A stretch of 64,000 bases of DNA from Nocardia flavorosea. Lineage in GTDB: Bacteria; Actinomycetota; Actinomycetes; Mycobacteriales; Mycobacteriaceae. Numbering within the stretch: position 1 is the stretch's first letter; every line of letters begins with the position of its first letter. The translations under genes and the position numbers were made by a program. Location of the stretch: NCBI RefSeq assembly GCF_015477805.1, contig NZ_JADLQL010000001.1, positions 248,001 to 312,000 of the forward strand, read 5' to 3'. The notes beneath the pieces were generated by a model, which searched no databases, had not been told where the DNA came from, and worked only from the letters and a program-made list of their open reading frames with translations. This document shows, in pieces, positions 1 to 9,036 of the stretch.

Positions 1-1017
1 GCCGATCTCGCGCCGGCGGCCGTCCCGGCGACCACCTTCGGGCTCGTGGTCGAAGGGCTGGCCCGGCGCCGGGCGCGCGGAATCGCACCGTTCACGGTCA
101 TGTCCTGCGACAATATCGAGGGCAACGGGCAGATCGCTCGGCGCGTATTCTCCGCGTTCGCCCGGTTGCGTGATCCGAGTTTGGCGGAGTGGATCGAGCG
201 AAACGGGGCGTTCCCGGATTCCATGGTCGACCGGATCACCCCGGCCGCGACCGCCGCGACGGCAGCCGAAGTGGCGCGGCGCTACGGGATCGACGACCGA
301 TGGCCGGTGGTGACCGAACCCTTCACCCAATGGGTGCTGGAAGACGAATTCCCCCTGGGCCGGCCCGGCTACGAGAAAGTGGGCGTCCAGCCCGTCGCCG
401 ATGTCGCGCCGTACGAGCTGATGAAACTACGCCTGCTCAACGCGAGCCATCAGGCGCTGGGGTATCTCGGCTACCTCAGCGGATACCGGCTGGTCCACGA
501 GGCGGCCCGGGATTCGGTGTTCCAGCGATTCCTGTTGCGGTACATGGATTCCGAGGCGACACCGACGTTGCGTCCGGTGCCCGGGGTCGACCTGGACGTG
601 TACAAGCGCACCCTGATCGAACGGTTCGCCAACCCCGCCATCGGCGACACCATCGCTCGCCTGTGCGCCGAATCGTCGGACCGCATCCCGAAATGGCTGC
701 TGCCGGTGGTGCGCAGCCGGTTACGCGATGGTGGGGATATCACTTGCGCGGCGGCGGTGGTCGCCGGCTGGGCTCGGTATGCCGAGGGCGTGGACGAGCA
801 GGGTGAGCCGATCGATATCGTCGATCCGCTGCGGGAACGTCTGTGCGCGCTGGCCCGGGAGCAGCGCACGCAACCCACGGCATTCCTCACCGAACGTGGC
901 GTATTCGGTGATCTCGTCGACCAGCCGGCCTTCGTAGAGGCATACCTGGCCGCATTGCGGTCGCTGCACGAGAACGGCGCGCATGCGACTGTCGCGGCGT
1001 CAGCCGAGCAGTGGTGA
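1..1017 (+). CDS. Mannitol 2-dehydrogenase / polyol dehydrogenase family, C-terminal 338 residues (5' end outside window)
   Basis: The frame is open from the first base, so the start lies upstream and only the C-terminal part is visible. It belongs to the long-chain mannitol dehydrogenase / fructuronate reductase family, which interconverts polyols (mannitol, arabitol) and ketoses with NAD. Visible family motifs are the SCDN...GNG segment, [21 protein letters not shown] and the catalytic Lys-x4-Asn-x2-His arrangement in KLRLLNASH (bases 424-450). It converges on the xylulokinase gene and overlaps its 3' end by 18 bp; mannitol or arabitol dehydrogenase plus xylulokinase is the usual pair that feeds polyol carbon into the pentose phosphate pathway. 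Exact substrate cannot be read from sequence; fructuronate or altronate reductase is possible but less likely beside xylulokinase. Confidence 0.9.
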   Translation, partial: ADLAPAAVPATTFGLVVEGLARRRARGIAPFTVMSCDNIEGNGQIARRVFSAFARLRDPSLAEWIERNGAFPDSMVDRITPAATAATAAEVARRYGIDDRWPVVTEPFTQWVLEDEFPLGRPGYEKVGVQPVADVAPYELMKLRLLNASHQALGYLGYLSGYRLVHEAARDSVFQRFLLRYMDSEATPTLRPVPGVDLDVYKRTLIERFANPAIGDTIARLCAESSDRIPKWLLPVVRSRLRDGGDITCAAAVVAGWARYAEGVDEQGEPIDIVDPLRERLCALAREQRTQPTAFLTERGVFGDLVDQPAFVEAYLAALRSLHENGAHATVAASAEQW

Positions 1018-2412
1018 ACCGTCGGTGAGATCGCGGACGGCCGCGTACCGTTCCCGGATATGCGGGTTCGGTTCCGCCTCGTGAACGGTGGCGGCCGGGC
1101 GCGGCCACGGTGGCGGGTCGGTCGCGCCCGACAACGCCCAGGCCGCTTGGCGGGCGGCGCCGTCGGCGACATACTCGCCGGGGTCGGGTACCGCCACCGG
1201 CATCCCGAAAATCGCCGGGGCGAGTTCGCGCACGGCCCGCGAACGCGCGCCGCCACCCACCAGCAGTACCCGGTCCGTACGCACACCCTGCGCGCGCAGC
1301 CGATCGATACCGTCGGCGAGCCCGCACAGCAACCCTTCGAACGCGGCTCGCGCGAAATGTCCAGGTGTTGCATTGGTCAGGCGTAATCCGTGTACTGCGC
1401 CGGTGGCCGCGGGCCGGTCGGGTGTGCGCTCCCCGCTGAGATACGGGACGAGTACCAGGCCGTCGCTCGTACTGTTCAGGGCCAGCTCGGCGAGACGTTC
1501 GTGATCGACACCGAGCAGCCCGGCCACCGCGTCCAGGACCGGTGCACCGTTGAGGGTGCACAGCAGCGGGAGTTGCCTTCCGGTGGCGTCGGCGAACGCG
1601 GCCACCGCTCCCGACGCGTCGCCGACGACGGTCGTACTGACCGCCGACACGACGCCCGATGTCCCGAGCGAGACGATCACCTCACCGTCGCGGGCATCCA
1701 ATGCGAGGGCGGCAGCGGCATTGTCTCCGGTTCCCGGCCCCAGTGCCGCGCCGGGCGCGATTTTCTCGACGACGCCGGTGATCTCGTTCGGTGCGGCGAC
1801 CCGGGGCAGCACCGGACGCCGGGTGCCGAAGGCGAGTTCGAGTAGATCGGGCCGGTACCGGCCTGTGGTTGTCGCGTAGTAGCCGGTACCGCTCGCGTCG
1901 CTGCGATCAGTGATGATCGAATCGATGCTTCCGGCGCCGGTCAGCTGCCAGCTCAGCCAATCGTGTGGCAGGCAGATGCCCGCCGTCCGATCCGCCGCCG
2001 CGGGCTCGTTATCGGCGAACCAGCGCAGTTTCGCCACCGTGATGGCGGCCAGCGGCACGACACCGACCGCATCGGCCCAGGCGCGGGCACCCCCGAGTTC
2101 GGCGACGAGTTGTTGCGCCGCCGCCGCCGACCGGGTGTCGTTCCACAGCAGGGCGGGCCGGACGCAGCTGCCGTCCTCGGTGAGGGACACCATGCCATGC
2201 TGCTGGGCAGCGACCGAGAGGGCATCTATATCGGCGAGCCCACCGGCCGCGGCCGCCGCCCGTTCGAAGGCGGACCACCAGTGCGCAGGGTCGATTTCGG
2301 TCCCCGCGGGATGGGCTGCGCGACCTTGCCGCAGCAACGCGCCGGACTCGGCATCGCGGACAACGACCTTGCACGACTGCGTGGACGAATCGACACCGGC
2401 GACGAGTGGCAT
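1000..2412 (-). CDS. xylB: Xylulokinase (FGGY carbohydrate kinase)
   Basis: Cytosolic ATP-dependent kinase phosphorylating D-xylulose to xylulose 5-phosphate. The 470-residue length matches the family. N-terminal phosphate-binding motif GVDSSTQS lies at residues 5-12, the substrate region includes QQHGM and WNDTRS, and the C-terminal FGGY half carries [17 protein letters not shown] and the late GGGARS ATP-binding motif. The start is the ATG opening MPLVAGVD; the frame is open further upstream, but that stretch has no kinase similarity. The upstream Shine-Dalgarno sequence is weak. The 3' end overlaps the polyol dehydrogenase tail antisense by 18 bp, so the two genes are convergent rather than one operon. 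Pathway role (arabitol/xylitol/mannitol use) is inferred from the neighbour. Confidence 0.93.
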   Translation of the reverse strand: MPLVAGVDSSTQSCKVVVRDAESGALLRQGRAAHPAGTEIDPAHWWSAFERAAAAAGGLADIDALSVAAQQHGMVSLTEDGSCVRPALLWNDTRSAAAAQQLVAELGGARAWADAVGVVPLAAITVAKLRWFADNEPAAADRTAGICLPHDWLSWQLTGAGSIDSIITDRSDASGTGYYATTTGRYRPDLLELAFGTRRPVLPRVAAPNEITGVVEKIAPGAALGPGTGDNAAAALALDARDGEVIVSLGTSGVVSAVSTTVVGDASGAVAAFADATGRQLPLLCTLNGAPVLDAVAGLLGVDHERLAELALNSTSDGLVLVPYLSGERTPDRPAATGAVHGLRLTNATPGHFARAAFEGLLCGLADGIDRLRAQGVRTDRVLLVGGGARSRAVRELAPAIFGMPVAVPDPGEYVADGAARQAAWALSGATDPPPWPRPAATVHEAEPNPHIRERYAAVRDLTDGSPLLG

Positions 2413-2823
2413 GCAATCGAGCGTAGGGCCGCCTGTGATCTCGCGTCGCCGATATCGGCAGGGATACCCGTCATGCTCGATCGTTTGTGTGCAGAACCGG
2501 ACGGCCGCGGTACCTCGTCCGGATTCGACGTTCCGCTGACGGCTATGGGTGAGACTGTGACGAGAACCGGCGCACTGGCGTCGTGGCGCGTGAGCGGCAG
2601 GGCGGTCGCCGAGGGGTCGGTACCGGGACCGAGCCGGCGGCAACGCGCCCGGCTCGAGATGTCGGGCCTCGGTGGATTCGGTGGGCACCGTGAGATCGAT
2701 CGCCGGGGCCGACAGGGCATCGGATCGGCCACCGGCCCGGGCGTGCGGCGTGGGCAGTTCCGGAAGAACTCGGCGAAACCGTTAATGCCGAATGGTGTGC
2801 GGGGTCACACTGGGGAGGTGGAC

Positions 2824-3078
2824 ATGGACGACCTGGGTCTGTTCGCGGAGGCCGATGTGGTGGTCGGCGAGCAGTTGTCACTGGAACGCCGGGCGGCCGG
2901 TCTCACCTGCCTGGAGCTCGACAATGCCGCGTTCCTGCTGCCGGGTACGACCATGCACGCCGAACGGGGTGGAAAACTGTCACGCCGGTCGCTGGAGGCG
3001 ATCGCCTTGGTGCTCGGGTTCGACCCGGGGGACTTCTCGCAAGCATGCGAGCGCGAGATTCGACGCCGGTCGAGTTGA
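2824..3078 (+). CDS. Small XRE-type helix-turn-helix regulator
   Basis: An 84-residue protein that is almost only an XRE/HTH_3 fold. Residues about 18-70 read like the canonical domain (RRAAGLT, then an AERGGKLSRRSLEAIA recognition/terminal segment and LGFDPGDF), as in Cro/C1-type DNA-binding proteins. A strong ribosome-binding site (GGGGAGGTG) lies 3-4 bases before the ATG, and third codon positions are GC-rich as in real genes here. It stands between xylB (divergent) and a convergent TetR gene. Its targets are unknown; it could control xylB or be a lone regulator. Confidence 0.7.
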   Translation: MDDLGLFAEADVVVGEQLSLERRAAGLTCLELDNAAFLLPGTTMHAERGGKLSRRSLEAIALVLGFDPGDFSQACEREIRRRSS

Positions 3079-3120
3079 GTCCGGGCAGGGCGGGCCGGCG
3101 GGGCCCGGCACCGGAGCTGT

Positions 3121-3684
3121 TCAGTGTTGCGGGCTCAATCCTGTGATTGCGAGGCGGAACAGGCGGTGTGCGCGGCCGGTGGGGTCGGGCAGGGTTTCGG
3201 TGGCCAGGGTGATGCCGATGATGAGTGTGATCAAATCGGTGATGGTGGCGTCCGCGACGACCGCTCCGTCGCGGACCGCGCGATGGAGCAGCGGGTCGCC
3301 GGCCTCGTGGATCGTTGCCGCGCAGGAGTTCTCCTGTAACGAATCGGGTTCGAGGTCGTAGGACAGCGCGGCCGCCAGGCCCCGGGCCTCGACGCAGTAC
3401 GTCACGACGTCGCCGAGCCATTCCAGGAGTGCCGCACGGCTGTCGGCGGCGCCGGTCAGTTCTGCGGCGCGTATACGCAGGACCTCGACGCGTTCGTGGG
3501 AGACCGCTTCCAGTAGGGCGCGGCGGGTGGGGAAGTGGCGGCGCACAGTGGCCGAGCCGACGCCGGCGGTGCGGGCGATCTGCTCCAGTGAGGCCGCGGA
3601 TCCATGGGCGGCGACCTCCGCCTCGGCGACCGCGAGGATGCGCGCGTAGTTACGCCGGGCGTCGGCGCGTTGCTGATCCGGCAT
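3121..3684 (-). CDS. TetR-family transcriptional repressor
   Basis: 187-residue TetR-type regulator. The N-terminal HTH (about residues 10-55) contains RILAVAEAEVAAHG, SLEQIARTAGVGSATVRRHF and PTRRALLEAV, the typical TetR spacing; the remainder is the helical ligand-binding/dimerisation domain. The start is supported by GAGAGGAAA seven bases upstream. It is transcribed away from the NmrA-like oxidoreductase gene, and the 106-bp spacer carries two inverted GC-rich palindromes, the usual arrangement for a repressor controlling itself and its divergent neighbour. The ligand is unknown; by neighbour function it may be a quinone-like or electrophilic compound (inference). Confidence 0.93.
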   Translation of the reverse strand: MPDQQRADARRNYARILAVAEAEVAAHGSAASLEQIARTAGVGSATVRRHFPTRRALLEAVSHERVEVLRIRAAELTGAADSRAALLEWLGDVVTYCVEARGLAAALSYDLEPDSLQENSCAATIHEAGDPLLHRAVRDGAVVADATITDLITLIIGITLATETLPDPTGRAHRLFRLAITGLSPQH

Positions 3685-3705
3685 TGCTTTTCCTCTCGGG
3701 GATTG

Positions 3706-3764
3706 CTAAGTGGCGGGGCCCGCCGTATTCTATCGGAAGCTAAACGGCGGGCCCCGCCATTTAG
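3706..3764. promoter_or_regulatory. Paired palindromic operator between TetR and NmrA-like genes
   Basis: Two 21-bp arms (3706-3726 and 3744-3764) are inverted copies with one mismatch, separated by 17 bp. Each arm contains its own 13-bp palindrome, GGCGGGGCCCGCC at 3712-3724 and GGCGGGCCCCGCC at 3746-3758. The AT-richer spacer probably holds the promoter elements, so bound repressor would cover both divergent promoters. Assignment to the adjacent TetR is inferred from position. Confidence 0.75.
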
Positions 3765-3790
3765 TGTTTCGTTGCGATGGAGGAGAACTC

Positions 3791-4711
3791 ATGTCTGTAG
3801 AAACCGCGCCCGTCCTGGTAGCCGGTGCCACCGGCAAACAGGGTGGCGCCACCGCCCGTGCACTGCTCGCGGCCGGTATTCCCGTCCGCGCTCTGGTTCG
3901 TGATCCGGCCGCCGATCGGGCGCGTGCGGTCGCCGCGCTGGGGGCCGAACTGGTCCCGGGCGATATGCGTGACCGGGAATCGATAACCCGGGCCGCGGCA
4001 GGTGCCCGCTCGGTCTTCTCGATACAGCAGGCGCCGCTGACGGCATCCGGTTTCGATTTCGCCGCGGAATTCGACCAGGCCGTCAATCTGCTGGAGGGTG
4101 CGCGGGCCGCCGGGGTATCGCAGTTCGTGCACACGTCGGCCTCCGGTGTCGGTCGGCATACCGACATCCCCGGCTGGGCCGAAGGCCGCTGGGCAGCGGC
4201 CGCGCCGTCACTGAACACCAAACACGCCATCGAAGAGCGGGTTCGCGCCGCCGGTTTCGCTCGCTGGACCATTGTCAAACCGGCCTTCTTCATGGAGAAC
4301 TTCCTCCCCGAAATGGCTTTCCTCTTCCCCCGCGGAATCTCCGGTGGGTTGGTGAGTGTGCTGAAACCGGACACCCGGCTGTCGCTGGCCGCGGTGGCCG
4401 ATATCGGGCGGGCGGCCGCCGCGGCCGTCGCCGAACCGGAACGATTCGACCGGGTGGAACTGGAACTGGCTAGCGACTACCTGTCGATGACCGAAATCGC
4501 CGAGGTCCTCTCGAAAGCTCTCGGTACGCCGCTGACCGCGCCGGATATGACCGAGGAGCAGGCAATGGCCGCCGGGATGCCCCCGATGGGTGCCTCCCAT
4601 GCGTTCATGAACGTCGAAAGCCAGCCTGCTCGACCGGAATATGCGCGCGCACTGGGGATTGGGCTCACCGGCTTCGGGAGCTGGGCGGATCAGCATATGC
4701 GCAGCTCGTAA
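3791..4711 (+). CDS. NmrA/HSCARG-like NAD(P)-binding atypical SDR
   Basis: 306-residue cytosolic protein of the NmrA-like / NAD(P)H-sensor and quinone-oxidoreductase branch of the extended SDR family. The N-terminal dinucleotide-binding motif GATGKQGG is at about residues 11-18, followed by RALVRDP, typical for NADP preference. The family-specific TSASGVGRH region and NTKHAIEERVRAAG motif follow; the classical YxxxK is absent, as usual for NmrA-type proteins. The chosen ATG has GGAGGAG five bases upstream; an upstream in-frame ATG lies inside the operator and is unlikely. It is divergent from and probably repressed by the neighbouring TetR. Whether it reduces quinones or only senses NADPH cannot be told. 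Confidence 0.9.
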   Translation: MSVETAPVLVAGATGKQGGATARALLAAGIPVRALVRDPAADRARAVAALGAELVPGDMRDRESITRAAAGARSVFSIQQAPLTASGFDFAAEFDQAVNLLEGARAAGVSQFVHTSASGVGRHTDIPGWAEGRWAAAAPSLNTKHAIEERVRAAGFARWTIVKPAFFMENFLPEMAFLFPRGISGGLVSVLKPDTRLSLAAVADIGRAAAAAVAEPERFDRVELELASDYLSMTEIAEVLSKALGTPLTAPDMTEEQAMAAGMPPMGASHAFMNVESQPARPEYARALGIGLTGFGSWADQHMRSS

Positions 4712-4777
4712 ACCTCCAGCGGCAGCGGTGGCTTCCATGCCGGACCGCCCTTCGCGCCCGAAGTATCGGTACGGGGA

Positions 4778-4806
4778 TTGACAGTCCGGTCCCTCGCCGA
4801 TAATGT
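4778..4806 (+). promoter_or_regulatory. Consensus housekeeping promoter for the ABC-F gene
   Basis: A perfect -35 hexamer TTGACA (4778-4783), a 17-bp spacer and a -10 hexamer TAATGT (4801-4806). This is unusually close to consensus for such GC-rich DNA. Transcription should begin near 4812-4814, just before the leader-peptide ATG and about 175 bases before the ABC-F start. Confidence 0.8.
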
Positions 4807-4816
4807 CGATCGCCTC

Positions 4817-4843
4817 ATGGGTACTTTGTTGTTCTTCCTGTAA
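4817..4843 (+). CDS. Putative regulatory leader peptide MGTLLFFL
   Basis: An 8-codon frame encoding MGTLLFFL with a TAA stop. It begins 10 bases after the -10 hexamer, so it would be leaderless or have only a few untranslated bases, which actinobacterial ribosomes translate well. It has no other neighbour to serve and sits on the transcript leader of an antibiotic-resistance-type ABC-F gene. Known ABC-F and macrolide-resistance genes are often controlled by ribosome stalling on such short hydrophobic peptides. Its translation is inferred, not shown. Confidence 0.6.
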   Translation: MGTLLFFL

Positions 4844-4987
4844 TCACGCCCCCGGACGCGTCGAACGCCACTCCGTAAACGAGTGAGCCTCCGCGTTTCT
4901 TCACCCACTACGCCTTCCGGTACCGGCCGGTCCATCCCGCGTGTGGGTTCCCGTGATCACGGCCGTGTGCCGAGAACAGGAGAACAT
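4844..4987 (+). promoter_or_regulatory. Structured 5' leader / candidate attenuator of the ABC-F gene
   Basis: The untranslated leader contains a possible terminator: outer stem ACGCG (4856-4860) with CGCGT (4892-4896), inner stem CACTC (4869-4873) with GAGTG (4881-4885), then TTTCTTC. Further on are the palindromes CCGGTACCGG (4917-4926) and CCGTGATCACGG (4951-4962), the latter overlapping CACGGCCGTG (4958-4967) so that only one hairpin can form at a time. The ABC-F Shine-Dalgarno AGGAG is at 4978-4982. This fits ribosome-mediated attenuation, but the folding was judged by eye. Confidence 0.5.
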
Positions 4988-6649
4988 ATGCTCACCGCTG
5001 CTCAACTCACCCTCTCCGAAATCACCAAACGCTACGGCGATCACACGGTTCTGGACCGTGTCTCGCTGTCGATCCGGCCCGGCGAAACCGTCGGGATCGT
5101 CGGCGACAACGGGACCGGTAAATCGACACTGCTGCGGCTGCTCGCCGGGCAGGAACAGCCGGACAACGGCGAGATCTGCGTTTCGGCGCCCGGCGGGACC
5201 GGATACCTACCGCAAACACTCGCGCTGCCTGGCACCGCGACTGTCGCCGACGCGATCGACCTGGCACTGGCCGATATCCGCGAACTGGAAATGCGTGTGC
5301 GCAGTGCAGAAGCGGAACTGGGCGGTGAAGGGCCGCTGGAGCCGGCGCTGGACCGCTATGCGGAATTGCTGGCGCGGTTCGAAGCGCGCGGCGGATACCA
5401 GGCCGACCAGCGCGTGGATACCGCGCTGGCCGGGCTCGGGCTTCCGGGCCTGGCACGGGATCGCTTGCTCGCCACCCTGTCCGGCGGGCAGCGATCCCGG
5501 CTCGCGCTGGCGGCCACCCTGGCGGCCGCGCCGGAACTGCTACTGCTCGACGAACCCACCAACGATCTCGATGATGCGGCGGTGGGCTGGCTCGAACGGT
5601 ACCTTCGCGGCCACCGCGGCACCATCGTCGCGGTGACGCACGACCGGGTTTTCCTCGAACACATTACGAATGTGGTGCTCGAGGTCGCAGATGGGCAGAT
5701 CGCCCGGTTCGGCGACGGATACGACGGTTACCTGCGAGCCAGAGCGGCGCAACGGCGGCGGATGGCGGAAGAACACCAGCGATGGAAGGAGGAACTGGCC
5801 CGTAATCGCCGCCTGGCGGAGTCGAATGTGGCGCGGCTGGACGCCATTCCGCGCAAACTCCCGCTGGCGGTGTTCGCGGCGGGGCCGTTCCGGGCGCGCG
5901 GGCGCGACCACGGTGCCCGCGGACGGATTCGCAATGCGAAGGAACGCCTCGAGCGGCTCGCCGGCAACCCGGTCGCCCCGCCGCCGGACCCGTTGCATTT
6001 CACCCCGGATCTCGACGGCCACGGGCGGGTTCCGGCCGGACCGGTAGCCGAGATGACCGGCGTTCGGGTGTGCGGCCGGCTCGAGGTCGGCGAGATATCT
6101 CTCGCCGCCGGTGCGCGGCTGCTGATCACCGGCCCCAACGGTGCCGGGAAGACCACGCTGCTGCGATTGCTCGCCGGGGAACTGGAACCCGGCAGTGGTT
6201 CGGTGCGGGTGACCGGCCGCGTGGGCTTTCTACGACAAGAGGAGGTTCCCTGGCCCATGGAGATGACAGTGCTGCAGGCGTTCGCCCACGGCCGCCCGTG
6301 GCATCCGCAGGAGCACGCCGACGACCTGTTGCGGCTGGGGTTGTTCCGGCCGCAGGACCTGGGTCTGCGCGTCGGCGACCTCTCCTATGGGCAGCGCCGG
6401 CGGATCGAGCTGGCGCGTCTGGTGAGTGACCCGGTCGATCTGCTGCTGCTCGACGAACCGACCAACCACCTGTCCCCGGCGCTGGTGGAAGAACTGGAGG
6501 AAGCACTCACCGGCTATCGGGGCGCATTGGTGATGGTCACTCACGACCGCCGGATACGCGAGCGCTTCCAGGGGACCCGCCTCGAGATCCGGGACGGGGT
6601 GTGCGGGGATGTCGCGGCTCGCGAGGCTCGGATAGCCCGGATCGCATGA
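4988..6649 (+). CDS. ABC-F ATPase, probable antibiotic-resistance ribosomal protection protein
   Basis: 553-residue soluble protein with two ABC domains and no membrane segments, the ABC-F layout. Domain 1: Walker A GDNGTGKST (39-47), signature LSGGQ (164-168), Walker B/D-loop LLLLDEPTNDLD (184-195). A basic linker of about 100 residues (240-340, PRKLP...RIRNAKERLERL) is the segment that in this family reaches the ribosomal E/P site. Domain 2: GPNGAGKTT (382-390), LSYGQ (465-469), LLLLDEPTNHLS. ARE-type ABC-F proteins dislodge macrolides, lincosamides, streptogramins or pleuromutilins from the 50S subunit. Translation starts at the ATG five bases after AGGAG. The leader-peptide arrangement upstream supports a resistance role over a housekeeping EttA-type role; the drug class is unknown. 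Confidence 0.92.
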   Translation: MLTAAQLTLSEITKRYGDHTVLDRVSLSIRPGETVGIVGDNGTGKSTLLRLLAGQEQPDNGEICVSAPGGTGYLPQTLALPGTATVADAIDLALADIRELEMRVRSAEAELGGEGPLEPALDRYAELLARFEARGGYQADQRVDTALAGLGLPGLARDRLLATLSGGQRSRLALAATLAAAPELLLLDEPTNDLDDAAVGWLERYLRGHRGTIVAVTHDRVFLEHITNVVLEVADGQIARFGDGYDGYLRARAAQRRRMAEEHQRWKEELARNRRLAESNVARLDAIPRKLPLAVFAAGPFRARGRDHGARGRIRNAKERLERLAGNPVAPPPDPLHFTPDLDGHGRVPAGPVAEMTGVRVCGRLEVGEISLAAGARLLITGPNGAGKTTLLRLLAGELEPGSGSVRVTGRVGFLRQEEVPWPMEMTVLQAFAHGRPWHPQEHADDLLRLGLFRPQDLGLRVGDLSYGQRRRIELARLVSDPVDLLLLDEPTNHLSPALVEELEEALTGYRGALVMVTHDRRIRERFQGTRLEIRDGVCGDVAAREARIARIA

Positions 6650-7002
6650 GCCGGCGGTGCTCGATCGGTGGGATGCCGATCGGCCGGCCCATGCCATCGG
6701 GAGTGCAATGTCGCGAACCGAGCGCTATATCGTTTCGCCCCGACGCTCGGCAGCGCGACCTCGCCGGCCGCCGCGACCGCCCGCGTGCACGGGCCCGCCG
6801 CGGGGCCGGCGATCCTGGATGCCGCGCTCCGGCGACCGGTCGGCGGTCGGTGTGATCAGCTGTCGATCAACTCCGCGGCGGCGCGCTTCGGGGCCGAGAT
6901 CAGCAGGAGAACCGGAACCGTGAACCGCGGAACCGACTGCCCCGGAACATCGTCCCCACCTGTCGGCCCGCCGTACGGGTATGCGCCGCCTGGAGGGGTA
7001 GG
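6650..7002. other. Intergenic region without a supported gene
   Basis: Lies between the convergent ABC-F and DUF2252 genes. Just after the ABC-F stop an inverted repeat CGATCGG...CCGATCG may act as a weak terminator. On the minus strand a Pro/Gly-rich frame (PPGGAYPYGG...) ends at a TGA near 6860 but has no start codon in frame, so it is at best a decayed small gene. Confidence 0.4.
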
Positions 7003-8355
7003 TCAAGCCTCGCCGGTCGATCGTTCGAGGCCGGGAATCTCGCCGTTTCGGAAAGCATCGATGAAGAGTTCGTGGTCCGCGCGGGTACGCCGGGCGTAGC
7101 GCTGGCCGAAATTCACCATATCGCGGACGAATTCCGTCTCGTGGGAGCCGACGGCCGCCATGATCGCTTCTTCGCTCTGGAAATCGACCAGGGTCTGCTC
7201 GGAATCGGCGTCGGAGACGCAGTGCATCCCGGCGGTGGCCTGGCCGAGATACTCGATGACCGGCCGCATCTCGGACGGTTCGGTGAGGTCGGACCAGTCG
7301 AGGTCACTCACGTACGGGGAGAGTTCGGAGACGATATAGCCCTCCGCGCCGATCTCGGTGTAACCGAGCCACGGATCGGCGTGCGCCTGCAGCGCGCGCT
7401 GGGATACGGCGGTGCGGTGCCCGTGGTGGTGGAAGTATTCGCGGATCCGCTCATCGCGCACGATCCGGCTGGGCGCTGCCACGTTTCCCTGTTTCATGGA
7501 CAGGATCACGTCGTTCTCCAGGGCCTCGGTCTGCCCTTCCACAAGTATGTTGTACGCGGGCAGCCCTGCCGAGCCGATCCCGAAGCCCTTGCGACCCACG
7601 ATATCTTTGACCTCGTAGGTGATGCTGCGGAAGCGTTTGTGCTCCGGGATCGTATCGAGGTACCGGGTGAACGCGTCGAGCACCAGTGCACGCTCGTCCT
7701 CGTCCAGGCTGCGGACACCTTTGCCCGGCCGGAACCGGCGCTCGTAGTTCTCGACCACCGTGGTGCCGGCCAGCAGTGCGGTGCGTGTGTTCATCCGGGC
7801 GTCCAGCAGCACATCGTGGACCGGGCCCGTGGTGTTCCGCAGATGTAGTTTGAAATCCTGTTCGTCTCGGGTGCCTTCCTGGAAGGCGCGCACCATACGC
7901 ACATATGACCGCACATACGTCGCGATCAATTCCTCGATATCGGCGTCGGATACCGCCTTGCGGCGGGCCAGCAGCGCCACACTGGCGCAGAATCGTTTGA
8001 TATCCCAGGTGAACGCGCCGAGATAGGCTTCGTCGAAATCGTTGACATCGAAAACGAATTGGCCCGCCGAATCCATATAGGTACCGAAATTCTCCGCATG
8101 GAGATCGGCCTGGATCCAGATCCGGCCGGTGCGTTCGTCGGCCCACGGATCCTCGGCAGCCGCCATATCGTGGTAGAACAGGCAGGCCGATCCGCGGTAG
8201 AAGGCGAACGGGTTGTCGGCCATTTTGCGGAATTTCTTGCGGAAGGCGTCCGGATCGGTGGCGATCATGTCACCGAAGGCGTCGGTGAACACCTCGACGA
8301 TCTCGGCTTTGCGCTCGTGCGCGGTGTGCTCGCTCGTCCCGGAATAGGTATCCAC
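7003..8355 (-). CDS. DUF2252 family protein
   Basis: 450-residue protein of the DUF2252 family, common in actinobacteria and without an established function. Family landmarks seen are FRKMADNPFAFYRG near the N-terminus, DLHAENFGTY, VFDVNDFDEAYLGAFTWD, an R-x-R/K region around KGFGIGSAGLPAYNIL, and the C-terminal TRADHELF segment. The DLHAENFG and DFDE motifs resemble the catalytic loop and metal-binding site of aminoglycoside phosphotransferase-like kinases, so a kinase-type fold is plausible (inference). I chose the GTG with AGAGGA 12 bases upstream; the frame stays open for 59 codons more, but that extension is low-complexity and Arg-rich. It stands alone, convergent with the ABC-F gene. 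Confidence 0.85.
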   Translation of the reverse strand: MDTYSGTSEHTAHERKAEIVEVFTDAFGDMIATDPDAFRKKFRKMADNPFAFYRGSACLFYHDMAAAEDPWADERTGRIWIQADLHAENFGTYMDSAGQFVFDVNDFDEAYLGAFTWDIKRFCASVALLARRKAVSDADIEELIATYVRSYVRMVRAFQEGTRDEQDFKLHLRNTTGPVHDVLLDARMNTRTALLAGTTVVENYERRFRPGKGVRSLDEDERALVLDAFTRYLDTIPEHKRFRSITYEVKDIVGRKGFGIGSAGLPAYNILVEGQTEALENDVILSMKQGNVAAPSRIVRDERIREYFHHHGHRTAVSQRALQAHADPWLGYTEIGAEGYIVSELSPYVSDLDWSDLTEPSEMRPVIEYLGQATAGMHCVSDADSEQTLVDFQSEEAIMAAVGSHETEFVRDMVNFGQRYARRTRADHELFIDAFRNGEIPGLERSTGEA

Positions 8356-9036
8356 GGTGCAGGCCGGTCCTCTCGTCGTGCTGTCGTTGCCGCCGCGGCG
8401 CGGGCGGCGGTACCGGATTCGATCGTGCCAGAACCGGGTCTGCCACGCCCGGTGCGCCGCAGGGCCACCAACCGTGCCGGTGGGAAGAGTGATCACCCGG
8501 GCCGGCGGGCCCCTTCCCGGCGCATCGAGCACACGGTGCGAACGGGTGAACGTCGGTTCACCGGTTCACCTTGGGAGGCAACGGACGACGCTTCGCCAGT
8601 ACGGGTACGCACCGATTGTCGCCGAAGCCGGCGCGGTGACCGCGGCAGCCGAGTTGCTGCCTGTCGCGCAGCCGTAGGAGTTACCTGTGTGCACCGGCCG
8701 GAGATCCATTGTGGCCGGTGGAGTCGACCCGGTCGGGCATCGAACGGGTGGCGGGCCTCCGGATCGACAGTGGCGCGGCGGTATCCCCGGTGCGGCCGGT
8801 GCGGCCGGTCGCCCGCCTGCGTGGACCGTCGCGCGAAACGCGTTGCCGATAGGTTCCTTCCGGCACTGGGCGGATCGCGCGAGAGAAATTACACTCGGCG
8901 TCGGGTTCGGGTGAAGAGCCTGTGCCCAGCTCCATGCGTGGGCCCTCGTCGAGGGTGTCGAGTAGGAACTGTCGGGCTCGGTGGGGAATGCGGGATCACC
9001 TCGCGAGCGTGGATCGGTAGGAACTGGAAAACGCTC
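8356..9036. other. 681-bp region with no convincing gene
   Basis: Open frames here on both strands are Arg/Pro-rich and look like shadows. An inverted repeat GGTGAAC-gtcg-GTTCACC (8545-8562), followed by another GGTTCACC (8563-8570), could be an operator. A short frame ending YAPIVAEAGAVTAAAELL before 8677 has gene-like codons but no clear start; it may be a gene remnant. Confidence 0.4.

Noticed and set aside
1963..2823. Long plus-strand open frame antisense to xylB that leads into the small XRE gene
   Set aside because: It is a GC-rich shadow of xylB; only the last 84 codons, after a strong ribosome-binding site, look like a protein.
4760..4810. WhiB7-dependent promoter for the ABC-F gene
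   Set aside because: The AT-rich block expected just upstream of the -35 in WhiB7 promoters is absent; a plain consensus promoter explains the site.
6725..7006. Pro/Gly-rich small membrane-type protein on the minus strand
   Set aside because: The convincing part (GGAYPYGGPTGG...PVLLLISAP) has a TGA before it and no start in frame, so it needs a frameshift to be a gene.
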